28,404 nt of DNA from a virus, in the IMG/VR virus record IMGVR_UViG_3300035698_023916, positions 1 through 28,404 of that record; one strand, given 5' to 3'. Every line of letters starts with the position of its first letter. The stretch's first letter is position 1. This document shows, piece by piece, positions 1-7,624 of the stretch. The notes under the pieces are model-generated. The model ran no database searches. It was not told the origin of the DNA and worked only from the letters and a program-made list of their open reading frames with translations. Position numbers and translations under genes: made by a program.

Positions 1-2045
1 ATCCCATGATTAGCTGATGATTCTCCATATATGGCACAATTCGGGGCACTACCATAAACTCCATATAAAGTTGTTGCCTTGCCATATACTCCATAATTTA
101 CTGCACTACCATAAATTGCATGATCTGCGGAAGAACAGCCATATATGGCACAATTTGGAGCTACACCGTATATTCCATATAGAGTTGTTGCATTACCGTA
201 TATACCGAAACATACTGCACTACCATAAATTGCACAATTACCTGTTGCACAACTTATTACTCCACATTCTACAGTACCTGAATTTACATTTATTTGACCA
301 CTAGCAGTTAATAAAACACCTGCATCAGTATCAAATCGTTTTGATGTATCATTCCAAAATGGAATTCCTGTTGATGTTGGAGAATCTTCTCTAGTTGCTA
401 CTGCTTGTGTACTATCTGTAACAGTTTGACTACCATCAACATCGGCGGTAGTTTCACTAGATCCTCTAATAGTAGTTATAGCCATATCATTAGTAAAAGT
501 TCCCATGTAAATATTTACTGTTAATGTTGAAACACCAACTACTTTTACTTTTGCTTTAACCGTAATTGGATCTGTAGTATTTGAAATTATATCACCTACT
601 AAAAAAGGACCATTGCCAATATTATCAAAATTAAAATCAACTGAATATAAACCAACTCTAAATGTGTCTGAACCTTCATTAAACATTAAATGATAATCTA
701 ATGAAGTACCTCTATCTATTTCTAAACCTGCAATATTTTTTGTTACACCACTACCTACTTCATTAGCATTTATTACCAATAAATTATCATCTATTTCAAC
801 AGTTTCAACACTTGTAATAAATTGACTACCATTAACAATTAAATCACCATCTATTGTTACATTATCTTCAACATATAATTCACCATATATTTGAGTTAAT
901 TCATCTCGAGTTGCTAAAGCTCCAAAAGATATTTTTGGTTCAAGTATATTTGTATTAAAACTAGCTATTACTCCATAATCATAAGATAATATTTTATAAT
1001 TAGTATCATCTATTTTAGCTCTTAAAATTAAATCATCAGCTTTTTTTGCCATAGAAAAAGATTTAACATCACCAACTTCAAAAAATTCATATTCCTCAGT
1101 TCCATCAATTTTTGCCGGAATATAATTAATTTTATTTACCCAATCAATTTGACCAGTACCATAATATATTATTCCAATTATTCTAAATTGATCAATTCCA
1201 TTTGTAGCTCTGAAATATTTATACTGACTATTATAAATTTGACTCGGTTTGAAATATTTTGATGATATATCATAAGTTAACCAATTTGTTAAAGTTATTA
1301 TATCAACAGCCTCTATATGACCTGTTGTTTCATTTATTCCTATTGCATAACAAGTACTATTTGTGAAAGTACTTAATGTTACATTTTCTGTATATAAAAT
1401 TGTTTTATCTTCTATAGTAATTACTGGTTTTTCTATTACTAAAGTTCCAGTATCAACCCACATATCAAATTCAACAAAACCTAATGATTTTGTTTTATTA
1501 TGATACTCAAATATATTTTGAATTAATCCACTAGAATCAACATAAAATGAACCTATAACTCGAACACTTATTGAAATAGCATCAATAACAGTATCAACAT
1601 AAAATCCATTTTTTTCATCAGACCAAGTAGGTTCATTAGTTGTTAATCCATAATTTCCTGTACCTTTTGTGGCAGGAGTAATACCAGTAGAATAACAAAA
1701 CAAATAATAAATAGTACTATTTGTTTTTACAGGAATTTGACCAGTACCCCAAGATAATGTTTTATCTGAATTTTCCCAAATCGTTTCATAAGTAAGATAT
1801 TCAACATTAACTGCACCACCTGGATATGTTGTATTCAAAGTATCTCTATCTGATTCAATACTTTTAGTGGTTGTTTTATATATATTAAATGTACTACCGG
1901 ATACAATTGTTGGTGGATTTAAACTTGCCTTTTTAAGCATTATATTTTCTAATCCAAGCATCCCCCTTAATGCATCGTTAAGCATTAAACCGTAAATTCT
2001 TGGATGTTCATTTTTTTTGGGTAAACCAGTATAGCCATTAGCCAT
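1..2045 (-). CDS. Tail fibre / appendage protein, 3' end outside window
   Basis: An open frame of 681 codons with no stop runs off the left edge. It starts MANGYTGLPKKNEHPRIYG, with AGGAG seven bases before the ATG. Residues about 385-450 hold an element common in phage fibres: a short 'V.DNVTIDGDLIVNG' strand followed by 'VEIDDNLLVINANEVGSG' and a conserved 'AGLEIDRG'. From about residue 600 the chain becomes a tandem 38-residue repeat built of IYG/VYG turns, seen in full twice and entering a third copy at the edge. Such YG-rich repeats often lie just before a C-terminal chaperone or receptor-binding domain in fibres, but that part is not in the window. The gene follows the gpI-like gene, the usual P2/Mu position for a fibre. 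The repeats contain several cysteines, which is unusual for an external fibre. Fibre role: fairly sure; receptor: unknown. Confidence 0.8.
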   Translation of the reverse strand, partial: MANGYTGLPKKNEHPRIYGLMLNDALRGMLGLENIMLKKASLNPPTIVSGSTFNIYKTTTKSIESDRDTLNTTYPGGAVNVEYLTYETIWENSDKTLSWGTGQIPVKTNSTIYYLFCYSTGITPATKGTGNYGLTTNEPTWSDEKNGFYVDTVIDAISISVRVIGSFYVDSSGLIQNIFEYHNKTKSLGFVEFDMWVDTGTLVIEKPVITIEDKTILYTENVTLSTFTNSTCYAIGINETTGHIEAVDIITLTNWLTYDISSKYFKPSQIYNSQYKYFRATNGIDQFRIIGIIYYGTGQIDWVNKINYIPAKIDGTEEYEFFEVGDVKSFSMAKKADDLILRAKIDDTNYKILSYDYGVIASFNTNILEPKISFGALATRDELTQIYGELYVEDNVTIDGDLIVNGSQFITSVETVEIDDNLLVINANEVGSGVTKNIAGLEIDRGTSLDYHLMFNEGSDTFRVGLYSVDFNFDNIGNGPFLVGDIISNTTDPITVKAKVKVVGVSTLTVNIYMGTFTNDMAITTIRGSSETTADVDGSQTVTDSTQAVATREDSPTSTGIPFWNDTSKRFDTDAGVLLTASGQINVNSGTVECGVISCATGNCAIYGSAVCFGIYGNATTLYGIYGVAPNCAIYGCSSADHAIYGSAVNYGVYGKATTLYGVYGSAPNCAIYGESSANHG
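6..233 (-). repeat. Two 114-bp tandem repeats in the fibre gene
   Basis: Units lie at 120-233 and 6-119. The 21 bases at 214-234 recur at 100-120, giving a period of 114 bp (38 codons). Each unit encodes AIYGSAV..., then a KATTLYG/NATTLYG segment, then APNCAIYG and SSA(D/N)H. The last codon before the edge fits the start of a third unit. Confidence 0.9.
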
Positions 2046-2058
2046 ATTTTAACTCCTG

Positions 2059-3393
2059 TTATGAAAAATAATTATATGAATATAATTGATAACTATAAGT
2101 ATCACCAACTTCTGATTCTGCGTTAACTATAGATATCGTGAAATTAAATGTCGTATCAACCGCAAAAAAAATATCTGGAGTATCAATTTCAACATATAAT
2201 TTTCCATCAAACTCTAACAATTCTATTTTTTGTAAAATTCTTTCTTGTACAAATTTATGTTTAATATAAAAAAAATAATCATCACCAGCTGCATCATATT
2301 CTTTTTCTGTTAATACCCCTATTTCAATAGTATCATCACTAAAATATAATCGATACTCTTGAATCCAATCCAGTCCTGGAATCGTATCTGAATATATTAC
2401 CATTCCATTTTCATTTGTTACAATCTCAAGCTCTTTACCTACTGCTACTGCTTTAAGTGAATAAAATAATTTTGATAAAACATGGCGAATACTATCAAAA
2501 TTAGTTTTTATATTTGAATCTATATTGGAAAACCAAAGAGTATCATTTGTAAAAGATTGTTCTAATAAAATTTCTATCTCAACAAATGGAGTTCTAAAAG
2601 CATTATCAGTTCTTATATTTGCACCATTTACATCCATATCTGTTGTTAAACCTATATCAGTTATAACATCAAAAGAACCGATATATTCTTCATACGAACT
2701 TCTACTAAATGCTTCCCAATCTATCGTATCAAGGGCATAAACATTCCCTTTCAACCCATAAATATAAAATATTGTTTGAAATACAGTCTCTTTTAATTTA
2801 TTTCTATATATAGTAAATATATTATGTAAAAATAAATTTTTAAGCTTTGCTAATGTTGCATCATCAAAATAAGTTAAATCACCTAAATAAAAACCAAACA
2901 AATCTAACATAATATCAACAATTTCAGGGTCTAATTCATAATCAGGATTATATATATTTTTGATTGTTTCAATAGCATTAACTGCACCAGTATCTGTATT
3001 TTGAGTCAAATCTAAATATTGTTTTTCAAATACATCAAAAACTTGTTTTACTCTCAAAGCAAAAGCAGTTGGTACGGTATTTTGTATGTTATTATGTTTT
3101 ACATATACTGTATATTCTTTTGTACTTCCATCCTCAGCTTCAATAATATAATAAATAGGATCTATATAATCATTCTCTGATATACTGCTAGTTTGAGGAA
3201 TATTGTTCATTGTTATACTTTTACCAATAAAAGTAAAACTAGGAATTAAACTATTAAAATCTCTTTCAATAGGAATAGGCAAAATAATATCATAATTATT
3301 TTCTTCCAATCTAGCATGAATATCTATATCTAAACCTGCATTAACAGACGATAACAAACTAAATGATGTGAATTTTTTAAAAGTTGTTGCCAT
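2059..3393 (-). CDS. Baseplate gpI-like tail protein with N-terminal DUF5018-like domain
   Basis: 444 residues with two parts. Residues about 8-98 follow the DUF5018-type beta pattern: 'LIPSFTFIGKSITMNN', then 'SENDYIDPIYYIIEAEDGST' and 'KEYTVYV'. This fold is usually found on cell-surface proteins. Residues about 110-444 have helical features of P2 gpI-like baseplate proteins, with 'FTIYRNKLKETVFQTIFYIY' resembling the family's 'h..KGT..al...l.' segment, and then a beta-rich C-terminus. Position supports the call: it follows gp25/W-like and gp6/J-like genes and precedes the fibre, as in P2 and Mu (W-J-I-H). It probably links the baseplate wedge to the fibre. The start has AAGGA ten bases upstream. 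gpI assignment: moderate; DUF5018-like domain: good. Confidence 0.6.
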   Translation of the reverse strand: MATTFKKFTSFSLLSSVNAGLDIDIHARLEENNYDIILPIPIERDFNSLIPSFTFIGKSITMNNIPQTSSISENDYIDPIYYIIEAEDGSTKEYTVYVKHNNIQNTVPTAFALRVKQVFDVFEKQYLDLTQNTDTGAVNAIETIKNIYNPDYELDPEIVDIMLDLFGFYLGDLTYFDDATLAKLKNLFLHNIFTIYRNKLKETVFQTIFYIYGLKGNVYALDTIDWEAFSRSSYEEYIGSFDVITDIGLTTDMDVNGANIRTDNAFRTPFVEIEILLEQSFTNDTLWFSNIDSNIKTNFDSIRHVLSKLFYSLKAVAVGKELEIVTNENGMVIYSDTIPGLDWIQEYRLYFSDDTIEIGVLTEKEYDAAGDDYFFYIKHKFVQERILQKIELLEFDGKLYVEIDTPDIFFAVDTTFNFTISIVNAESEVGDTYSYQLYSYNYFS

Positions 3394-3403
3394 TAGTATT
3401 TCC

Positions 3404-3610
3404 TTAACTTTCTATAGTTATATCGTGAAAATAATACTCAAAAACAAAATTTGTTTTAGTAGTTGTTATGTCATCATCATTTTGAGCGTTGCTTTTTAAA
3501 TAAAAATTATTACCAATTATATTTTCAGAACTACCACTATCTACAAGTGAAGCATAAAGAATTGTTATGGTAACAGTATTATTCGCAGTATTTATTTCTG
3601 ATGAAAGCAT
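3404..3610 (-). CDS. Small orphan ORF between gpJ-like and gpI-like genes; start uncertain
   Basis: 68 residues from the first ATG, unrecognised. The frame is open further up: from the stop of the preceding gene it reads GGHNWLSGGVGGTS and then the ATG, and this glycine-rich lead-in looks coding. No ATG, GTG or TTG occurs in frame between that stop and 3610, yet a very strong GAGGAGGT lies at 3647-3654, about 37 bases upstream, where it would serve a start near 3641. The ORF is in the same frame as the gpJ-like gene, so it may be a readthrough extension of it, a gene with a lost start, or a real short protein initiated weakly after GGTGGT. Baseplate location suggests a small wedge component. 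Confidence 0.5.
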   Translation of the reverse strand: MLSSEINTANNTVTITILYASLVDSGSSENIIGNNFYLKSNAQNDDDITTTKTNFVFEYYFHDITIES

Positions 3611-3646
3611 TGAAGTACCACCAACACCACCTGAAAGCCAATTATG

Positions 3647-3654
3647 ACCTCCTC
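3647..3654 (-). promoter_or_regulatory. Strong Shine-Dalgarno site without a matching start codon
   Basis: GAGGAGGT overlaps the TGA of the gpJ-like gene (3653-3655). The only start-like codon at normal spacing is a TTG that opens a 20-codon frame ending in TAA. It is not in frame with the downstream ORF. Confidence 0.6.
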
Positions 3655-5230
3655 ATGCTGAATTATCATTTGGTACTAAATTCCAATCACTATCATATAA
3701 TCCAATATTTTCATCAAGATCTTTTTCAATACCATCACCCAAATATAAATAAGAACCAGATTGTTTAATATTAGTAAAAACTAATAACTTTTGATATGAC
3801 AAATCACCTTCGTCAATATCATCAATTAATTCTACTGATTGCATTTTTAAATTTATTTTTCTTAATTGGGTTAACGTATCAAATTCATTTAAAAATTCTG
3901 AATGATAAATGTTTCTAAATACAGTACCATAGCTATCTAATGCTTTTTCTAAATCAAAAAAATCAGCAACTATTGTATCCATACTTGAGTGTGTGGTATC
4001 GATTTCTTGTGGTGAAACAATATCTAATTTAAATTTAATATTTTCTAACGAATAAATACCAACATATTCAATTGATGGAAATTCGATATCACTAAAAAAT
4101 ATATCTTTTTCTTTTAAATATTCAAATAAAACTTCCTTATTATATTCAGTTAACTGAGTTGAATGTCTTGGTACAACATAGATATAAATAGTTGTCCATT
4201 TTGTATTATCATCAGGATATAATTCCCAACCAGCCATAACTTTGCAATCCAAAACTAAAGGATGTAACAATAAATAATCCCTATAATCATTTCTTCTAGT
4301 TATATATGGATTTGTTACAAAAAATCTTGTAATGTTTTTTCTTACATCCGCAGCAGAATTTTTATTTTGACCACCTTTTATTTCATCATCATTTGTAACT
4401 TTTAATATTGTACTAGTTGAGCCACCATCAATATCGGGTATATTTGATACTATCTTTATTATTTTATCAATAGACAATACATTACCATCAGCACCTAAAG
4501 AGGTTAAATAATCAATTCTGACATTTTTACCACTTGCTGGTTTTATTCCAAAAGTACCATCAGAAAATAATATATAAATTCCTTCTGAAATTATTCTTAC
4601 TATATAATGTTTATCCTCATCCGTTGAAAAATAAAAATTACTTACTTCTTCCCACAAATCAGTTGAAGTTGGTTCTACTTCTGTATCGTGAACATAAACC
4701 TTTATATTATCTTTGTTCAATTGATCAAAAACATAATACTTTTGATTATCACTACCATCTGAAGTATTATTTATTTGTTTCCATTTTCCTTGAATTACAC
4801 TAATATCTATTTCTGTTTTTGTTGCTTGTAATATTACTGACTCTTGAGTCGAAAATAAAACAGTTCCATCATTTGTTGAAATTTCTGTACCTAAAGGAAT
4901 AGGTATATCTTTTGCATGTGCTATACCATCTTTTAAATAAAATCTTACATCTCCCTCTGATGAAACATAATTATTAATTTCCATTTGAACAAAATTAGCA
5001 TAATTTAAAATTCCTTCTTCGGAAATAGAAATGTGAGGAAAAGAATTTAAAAATTCATTATTGATAGCTGCTAATGAAAATTGTTGTTTATATGTTAAAA
5101 TATATTCCATTAATTGGAATATATTATCATCAGTTGACACGTCTTGCCATTCTGATTTAGCTTTTATTTTATTAGTAGTATCTTGCTCTAAATTATCAAA
5201 TTCATATGGTATTAACTGATATTCACTCAT
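3653..5230 (-). CDS. Baseplate wedge protein, T4 gp6 / P2 gpJ-like
   Basis: 525 residues. Two signatures of the Baseplate_J/gp6 family are visible. Residues about 222-250 read FSDGTFGIKPASGKNVRIDY and go on to LGADGN, matching the family's 'FGDG.fG..P..G..I.v.Y..t.G..gN'. Residues 286-318 read GGQNKNSAADVRKNITRFF followed by 'NPYITRRNDYRDYL', matching 'GG.d.Es...lr...p.....  .aVt..DY'. In contractile tails this protein dimerises to form the wedge ring around the hub and contacts gp25 and gp7/gpI. It follows a gp25-like gene and a zinc-knuckle gene. The TGA stop is immediately followed by an open frame (see 3404-3610). Confidence 0.85.
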   Translation of the reverse strand: MSEYQLIPYEFDNLEQDTTNKIKAKSEWQDVSTDDNIFQLMEYILTYKQQFSLAAINNEFLNSFPHISISEEGILNYANFVQMEINNYVSSEGDVRFYLKDGIAHAKDIPIPLGTEISTNDGTVLFSTQESVILQATKTEIDISVIQGKWKQINNTSDGSDNQKYYVFDQLNKDNIKVYVHDTEVEPTSTDLWEEVSNFYFSTDEDKHYIVRIISEGIYILFSDGTFGIKPASGKNVRIDYLTSLGADGNVLSIDKIIKIVSNIPDIDGGSTSTILKVTNDDEIKGGQNKNSAADVRKNITRFFVTNPYITRRNDYRDYLLLHPLVLDCKVMAGWELYPDDNTKWTTIYIYVVPRHSTQLTEYNKEVLFEYLKEKDIFFSDIEFPSIEYVGIYSLENIKFKLDIVSPQEIDTTHSSMDTIVADFFDLEKALDSYGTVFRNIYHSEFLNEFDTLTQLRKINLKMQSVELIDDIDEGDLSYQKLLVFTNIKQSGSYLYLGDGIEKDLDENIGLYDSDWNLVPNDNSA

Positions 5231-5247
5231 TTTATATTATACCTTCC

Positions 5248-5457
5248 TTAAATTTTTCGGACAATTCCATAACCATCACAAACAGGACATTTCTTATTTT
5301 TACCGTCAGGTGTTCTCCAAAATCCAGATTTACATCTACTACTAGGACATAACCTTGCATTTTTATGGTAATCTTTATTACCCCTTTTTAACTCTTGAAA
5401 AATTCTTTTCACTTCGTGTGAAGTCCATCCTGTGTTTCTTCCAATTAAATAACCCAT
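5248..5457 (-). CDS. Small zinc-knuckle protein in baseplate operon
   Basis: 69 residues from MGYLIGRNTG. I chose the ATG at 5457 rather than the one at 5469 because GGAGATTAAA places a ribosome binding site directly before it, while the upstream ATG has none. Four cysteines form C-x4-C ... C-x2-C; the second pair lies in CPVCDGYG, which fits the DnaJ-type CxxCxGxG zinc knuckle. Basic residues are common. It lies between gp25-like and gp6/J-like genes, so a small structural or assembly role in the baseplate is likely, but I do not recognise a named family. Confidence 0.6.
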   Translation of the reverse strand: MGYLIGRNTGWTSHEVKRIFQELKRGNKDYHKNARLCPSSRCKSGFWRTPDGKNKKCPVCDGYGIVRKI

Positions 5458-5487
5458 TTTAATCTCCATTTGATTTTTATTTTTATT

Positions 5488-5853
5488 TTATAAGCTTTGA
5501 ATTCCACCAGTTTGTACTGTAATCTCTAATGGATAATCACCTCTTAATAATAATTTTAAATATATTTTATCCTCTTCAACTGCTGCATTATAATCTATAA
5601 TATCAAGATCAAATTTTGTTTTTATATCCGTAATAATTTCATTTATTAAATCAATTATTTCATCCTCATCAATAGATTTAAAAATTCTATACATCAATGT
5701 ATTTCCAAAATCTGTATAAGGTACTTCATTCCTATTGACTTCTAAATACAAACTTACATTATCTTGTTTTGTATCTATCGTTTTTGTGGTTCTGGTTTTT
5801 ATTTTTCCTGTTCCATCTAATAACATTTGTCTGTCAATTGTCCATTCTGCCAT
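5488..5853 (-). CDS. Baseplate wedge protein, T4 gp25 / P2 gpW-like
   Basis: 121 residues. The layout fits gp25: a short variable N-terminus, 'FGNTLMYRIFKSIDEDE' in place of the family's 'lLfePld', a long helix (about 66-82), and a C-terminal strand pair 'DKIYLKLLLRG'. The well-known EPR motif after the helix is not present ('FDLDIIDYN' occupies that place), so the match rests on size, secondary structure and position just upstream of the gp6/J-like gene. In contractile tails gp25 nucleates sheath polymerisation on the baseplate. The RBS is GAGGT, ten bases before the ATG, directly after a TTTATATTTAT motif. Confidence 0.65.
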   Translation of the reverse strand: MAEWTIDRQMLLDGTGKIKTRTTKTIDTKQDNVSLYLEVNRNEVPYTDFGNTLMYRIFKSIDEDEIIDLINEIITDIKTKFDLDIIDYNAAVEEDKIYLKLLLRGDYPLEITVQTGGIQSL

Positions 5854-5866
5854 TTAATACCTCAAT

Positions 5867-5877
5867 ATAAATATAAA
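5867..5877 (-). promoter_or_regulatory. TTTATATTTAT motif upstream of gp25-like gene
   Basis: Exact 11-mer on the coding strand, 14 bases before the start codon and just ahead of the RBS GAGG. It is one of seven intergenic copies in the window. A promoter-like role is inferred from position only. Confidence 0.4.
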
Positions 5878-5880
5878 TTA

Positions 5881-6264
5881 TCAATCGCTTACAACATCTT
5901 CTTGTGTTGCATCTGTTATCTCAACTGTACAGCTACATGGTACAGTTACACCGTTCGGCATCATGTGTAATCCTGTACAAATTCCTATATCACCTTTTCG
6001 ACAAACTGGACCTAATGTTGCCGATGTTAAAGACGATGCAAATAATGTTAATATACCAAACAAAAATGTTGGTGCTACTGGATGAGAACACCCTGTTGCA
6101 ACTCCCATTAACATTAAATTCATGACTGGTTTATCATTTATGCGTGTCATAGGGTCCATCAATGGTATCATCACTATTTTATCCGCAGTTTGAGGACCAT
6201 TTTCAGTAATTTTTAAATGTTGATCATAATCAATATCTACTCTTATAATTGGTTGTTGTGGCAT
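5881..6264 (-). CDS. PAAR-like spike tip candidate
   Basis: 127 residues from MPQQPIIRVD. The longer reading from 6303 is less likely because GGGAG stands at correct spacing before the ATG at 6264. Residues 86-118 (PVCRKGDIGICTGLHMMPNG, then VTVPCSCTVEITDA) have the feel of PAAR and PAAR-like caps: a '.vcr.GD', a turn, and a closing 'I.v.C.C.V.I.' strand. Cysteines 96, 110 and 112 have the same C-x13-C-x-C spacing as the C-terminus of the next gene upstream. Known PAAR tips bind a metal ion and sharpen the central spike. Residues 60-85 are hydrophobic. It follows the spike gene, which fits a tip protein. Moderate confidence. Confidence 0.5.
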   Translation of the reverse strand: MPQQPIIRVDIDYDQHLKITENGPQTADKIVMIPLMDPMTRINDKPVMNLMLMGVATGCSHPVAPTFLFGILTLFASSLTSATLGPVCRKGDIGICTGLHMMPNGVTVPCSCTVEITDATQEDVVSD

Positions 6265-6268
6265 TTTT

Positions 6269-7612
6269 TTACTCCCATTTATCTGTTGTTTGACCAGGAT
6301 CATCTATATAAACATTACATTTACAAATAATATTCATACCCTGTTCAGATGTAAATAACCCTCGACAAATACTTGTATCATCTTCTCGAATAGGTTTTAC
6401 ATCATCAATAATATCATTTATAGCTGTTGTTAATATAGTCCCCGAACCCGATACAAAACTTGCCGGATAATCATTACCTTGTATATAAGTAATTGTTGGT
6501 TCACCAGGTGTGCCTAATACAAAAATAATATCTTCATCACCTACTGTATGAGTATAATTAATACTTGCATCACCTGCTCCCGATATTCTTATTAATGTAC
6601 TTGGACTTGTAGGATAATTAGTGCCTGTTGACCTTGTAGTCGCTATTGTAACACTCCCACTACCATTATCTGTAACCTTTGTTATAGTAAATTGTGAAGA
6701 ATTATTACTATATATATCTCCAACACTTGGTAAAAAAGTAACTCCAAAAGCATCAAACGTAAATGGACTTTCTCGATGTAATATACCACTTGCAAGAGGA
6801 TCATTTACACCTGATGTTTTCTCAACTGTTAATGTTGCACTTCCTGCACCCGATGGTGTAATCTTTGTTACTGTAAATTGTGAAGAATTATTACTATATA
6901 TATCACTTTCTTTTGGACTATTCGTCATTCCCGAGCAATCAAAACTAAATATATTACCCGTAACTTTTGCCAATGTACCACTCACCGGAGGATCATTAGT
7001 TCCTATAGTTCTATCTGTTACTAATGTACCTTTAGTTGAATCTAATGGGTTTTCATGTATACTTGCAATAGTATATGTAGATGAATTAACACTATAAGTA
7101 TCACCTACTTTAGGCCATACTGTAACATCAGTACAAGAAAAATTAAAATATGTAATATCATATATAAATGTAGTTTCACCAGCACCTGACACTTTTGTTA
7201 ATGTGCTATGATATAATGGTTCATTAGTACCGAATATTCTTCGAGTAACTAATCTAATATTATATGTTTTATCACCAGTAGCTGGTTTATCATCAATTTC
7301 AAGATATGTATATCTTATAATTTTAAATTGACTTCCATTATTAGAATATATAGAACCGTCATAGTATCCATCATTTGGCTGTTCTGGGGCCGGATCTAAT
7401 GATGCAATATTTTCTATTGCTATAAAAAAATTATATGTTTTTAATGCACATTGCAAAGGTAAATAATTTAATTGATTTACTAATACAGGTAAACCATCTG
7501 CTTTAATTGATGTTAATAAAAATGGAATTTTTACTGGTTGTCCAGGAACTCCTATTGAATCAGTTGTTACACCTAACGTTGCGTTGCTATTTGCTAAATT
7601 TTTTAAAGCCAT
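6269..7612 (-). CDS. Repeat-containing baseplate protein with PAAR-like C-terminus
   Basis: 447 residues. The middle holds four repeats of a beta unit starting YSNN(G/S)SQF (residues 89, 173 as YSVNSSTY, 239 and 301), each followed by a strand and then a 'GTNDP..SGTL.K.SG' segment. Spacing is 84, 66 and 62 residues. The C-terminus (about 407-436, 'IREDDTSICRGLFTSEQGMN' then 'IICKCNVYIDD') lines up with the C-terminus of the 127-residue neighbour, including C416, C430 and C432 at identical spacing. It lies between the spike and the smaller PAAR-like gene. It may be a second, decorated spike tip or a baseplate adhesin. I do not recognise a named family for the repeats. RBS GAGG before the ATG. 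Confidence 0.5.
   Translation of the reverse strand: MALKNLANSNATLGVTTDSIGVPGQPVKIPFLLTSIKADGLPVLVNQLNYLPLQCALKTYNFFIAIENIASLDPAPEQPNDGYYDGSIYSNNGSQFKIIRYTYLEIDDKPATGDKTYNIRLVTRRIFGTNEPLYHSTLTKVSGAGETTFIYDITYFNFSCTDVTVWPKVGDTYSVNSSTYTIASIHENPLDSTKGTLVTDRTIGTNDPPVSGTLAKVTGNIFSFDCSGMTNSPKESDIYSNNSSQFTVTKITPSGAGSATLTVEKTSGVNDPLASGILHRESPFTFDAFGVTFLPSVGDIYSNNSSQFTITKVTDNGSGSVTIATTRSTGTNYPTSPSTLIRISGAGDASINYTHTVGDEDIIFVLGTPGEPTITYIQGNDYPASFVSGSGTILTTAINDIIDDVKPIREDDTSICRGLFTSEQGMNIICKCNVYIDDPGQTTDKWE
6687..6904 (-). repeat. 32-bp direct repeat, copies 186 bp apart
   Basis: The 32 bases at 6687-6718 recur exactly at 6873-6904. They encode the DIYSNNSSQFT part of two of the four beta repeats. The exact DNA identity suggests a recent duplication or gene conversion. 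Confidence 0.9.
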
Positions 7613-7624
7613 TATTATCCTCTA

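Noticed and set aside
17-304. Open frame on the plus strand, 95 codons rich in HIWHN and LLH
   Set aside because: It is the reverse of the fibre's YG repeat. Its composition reflects the repeat and it has no RBS.
3653-3655. General use of TGA as a sense codon in this phage
   Set aside because: TGA clearly ends other genes here, for instance at the ATGA overlaps at 9760, 20450 and 20668, and TGG is used freely for Trp. Only local readthrough remains possible.
5866-5873. T4 late promoter box TATAAATA on the plus strand (also at 19201, 20933, 21964 and 26018)
   Set aside because: It would drive transcription against all visible genes. The coding-strand 11-mer explains these and two further sites better.
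6621-7097. Plus-strand open frame of 158 codons
   Set aside because: Opposite the repeat region of the 447-residue protein; its regularity comes from those repeats and there is no RBS or neighbour on this strand.
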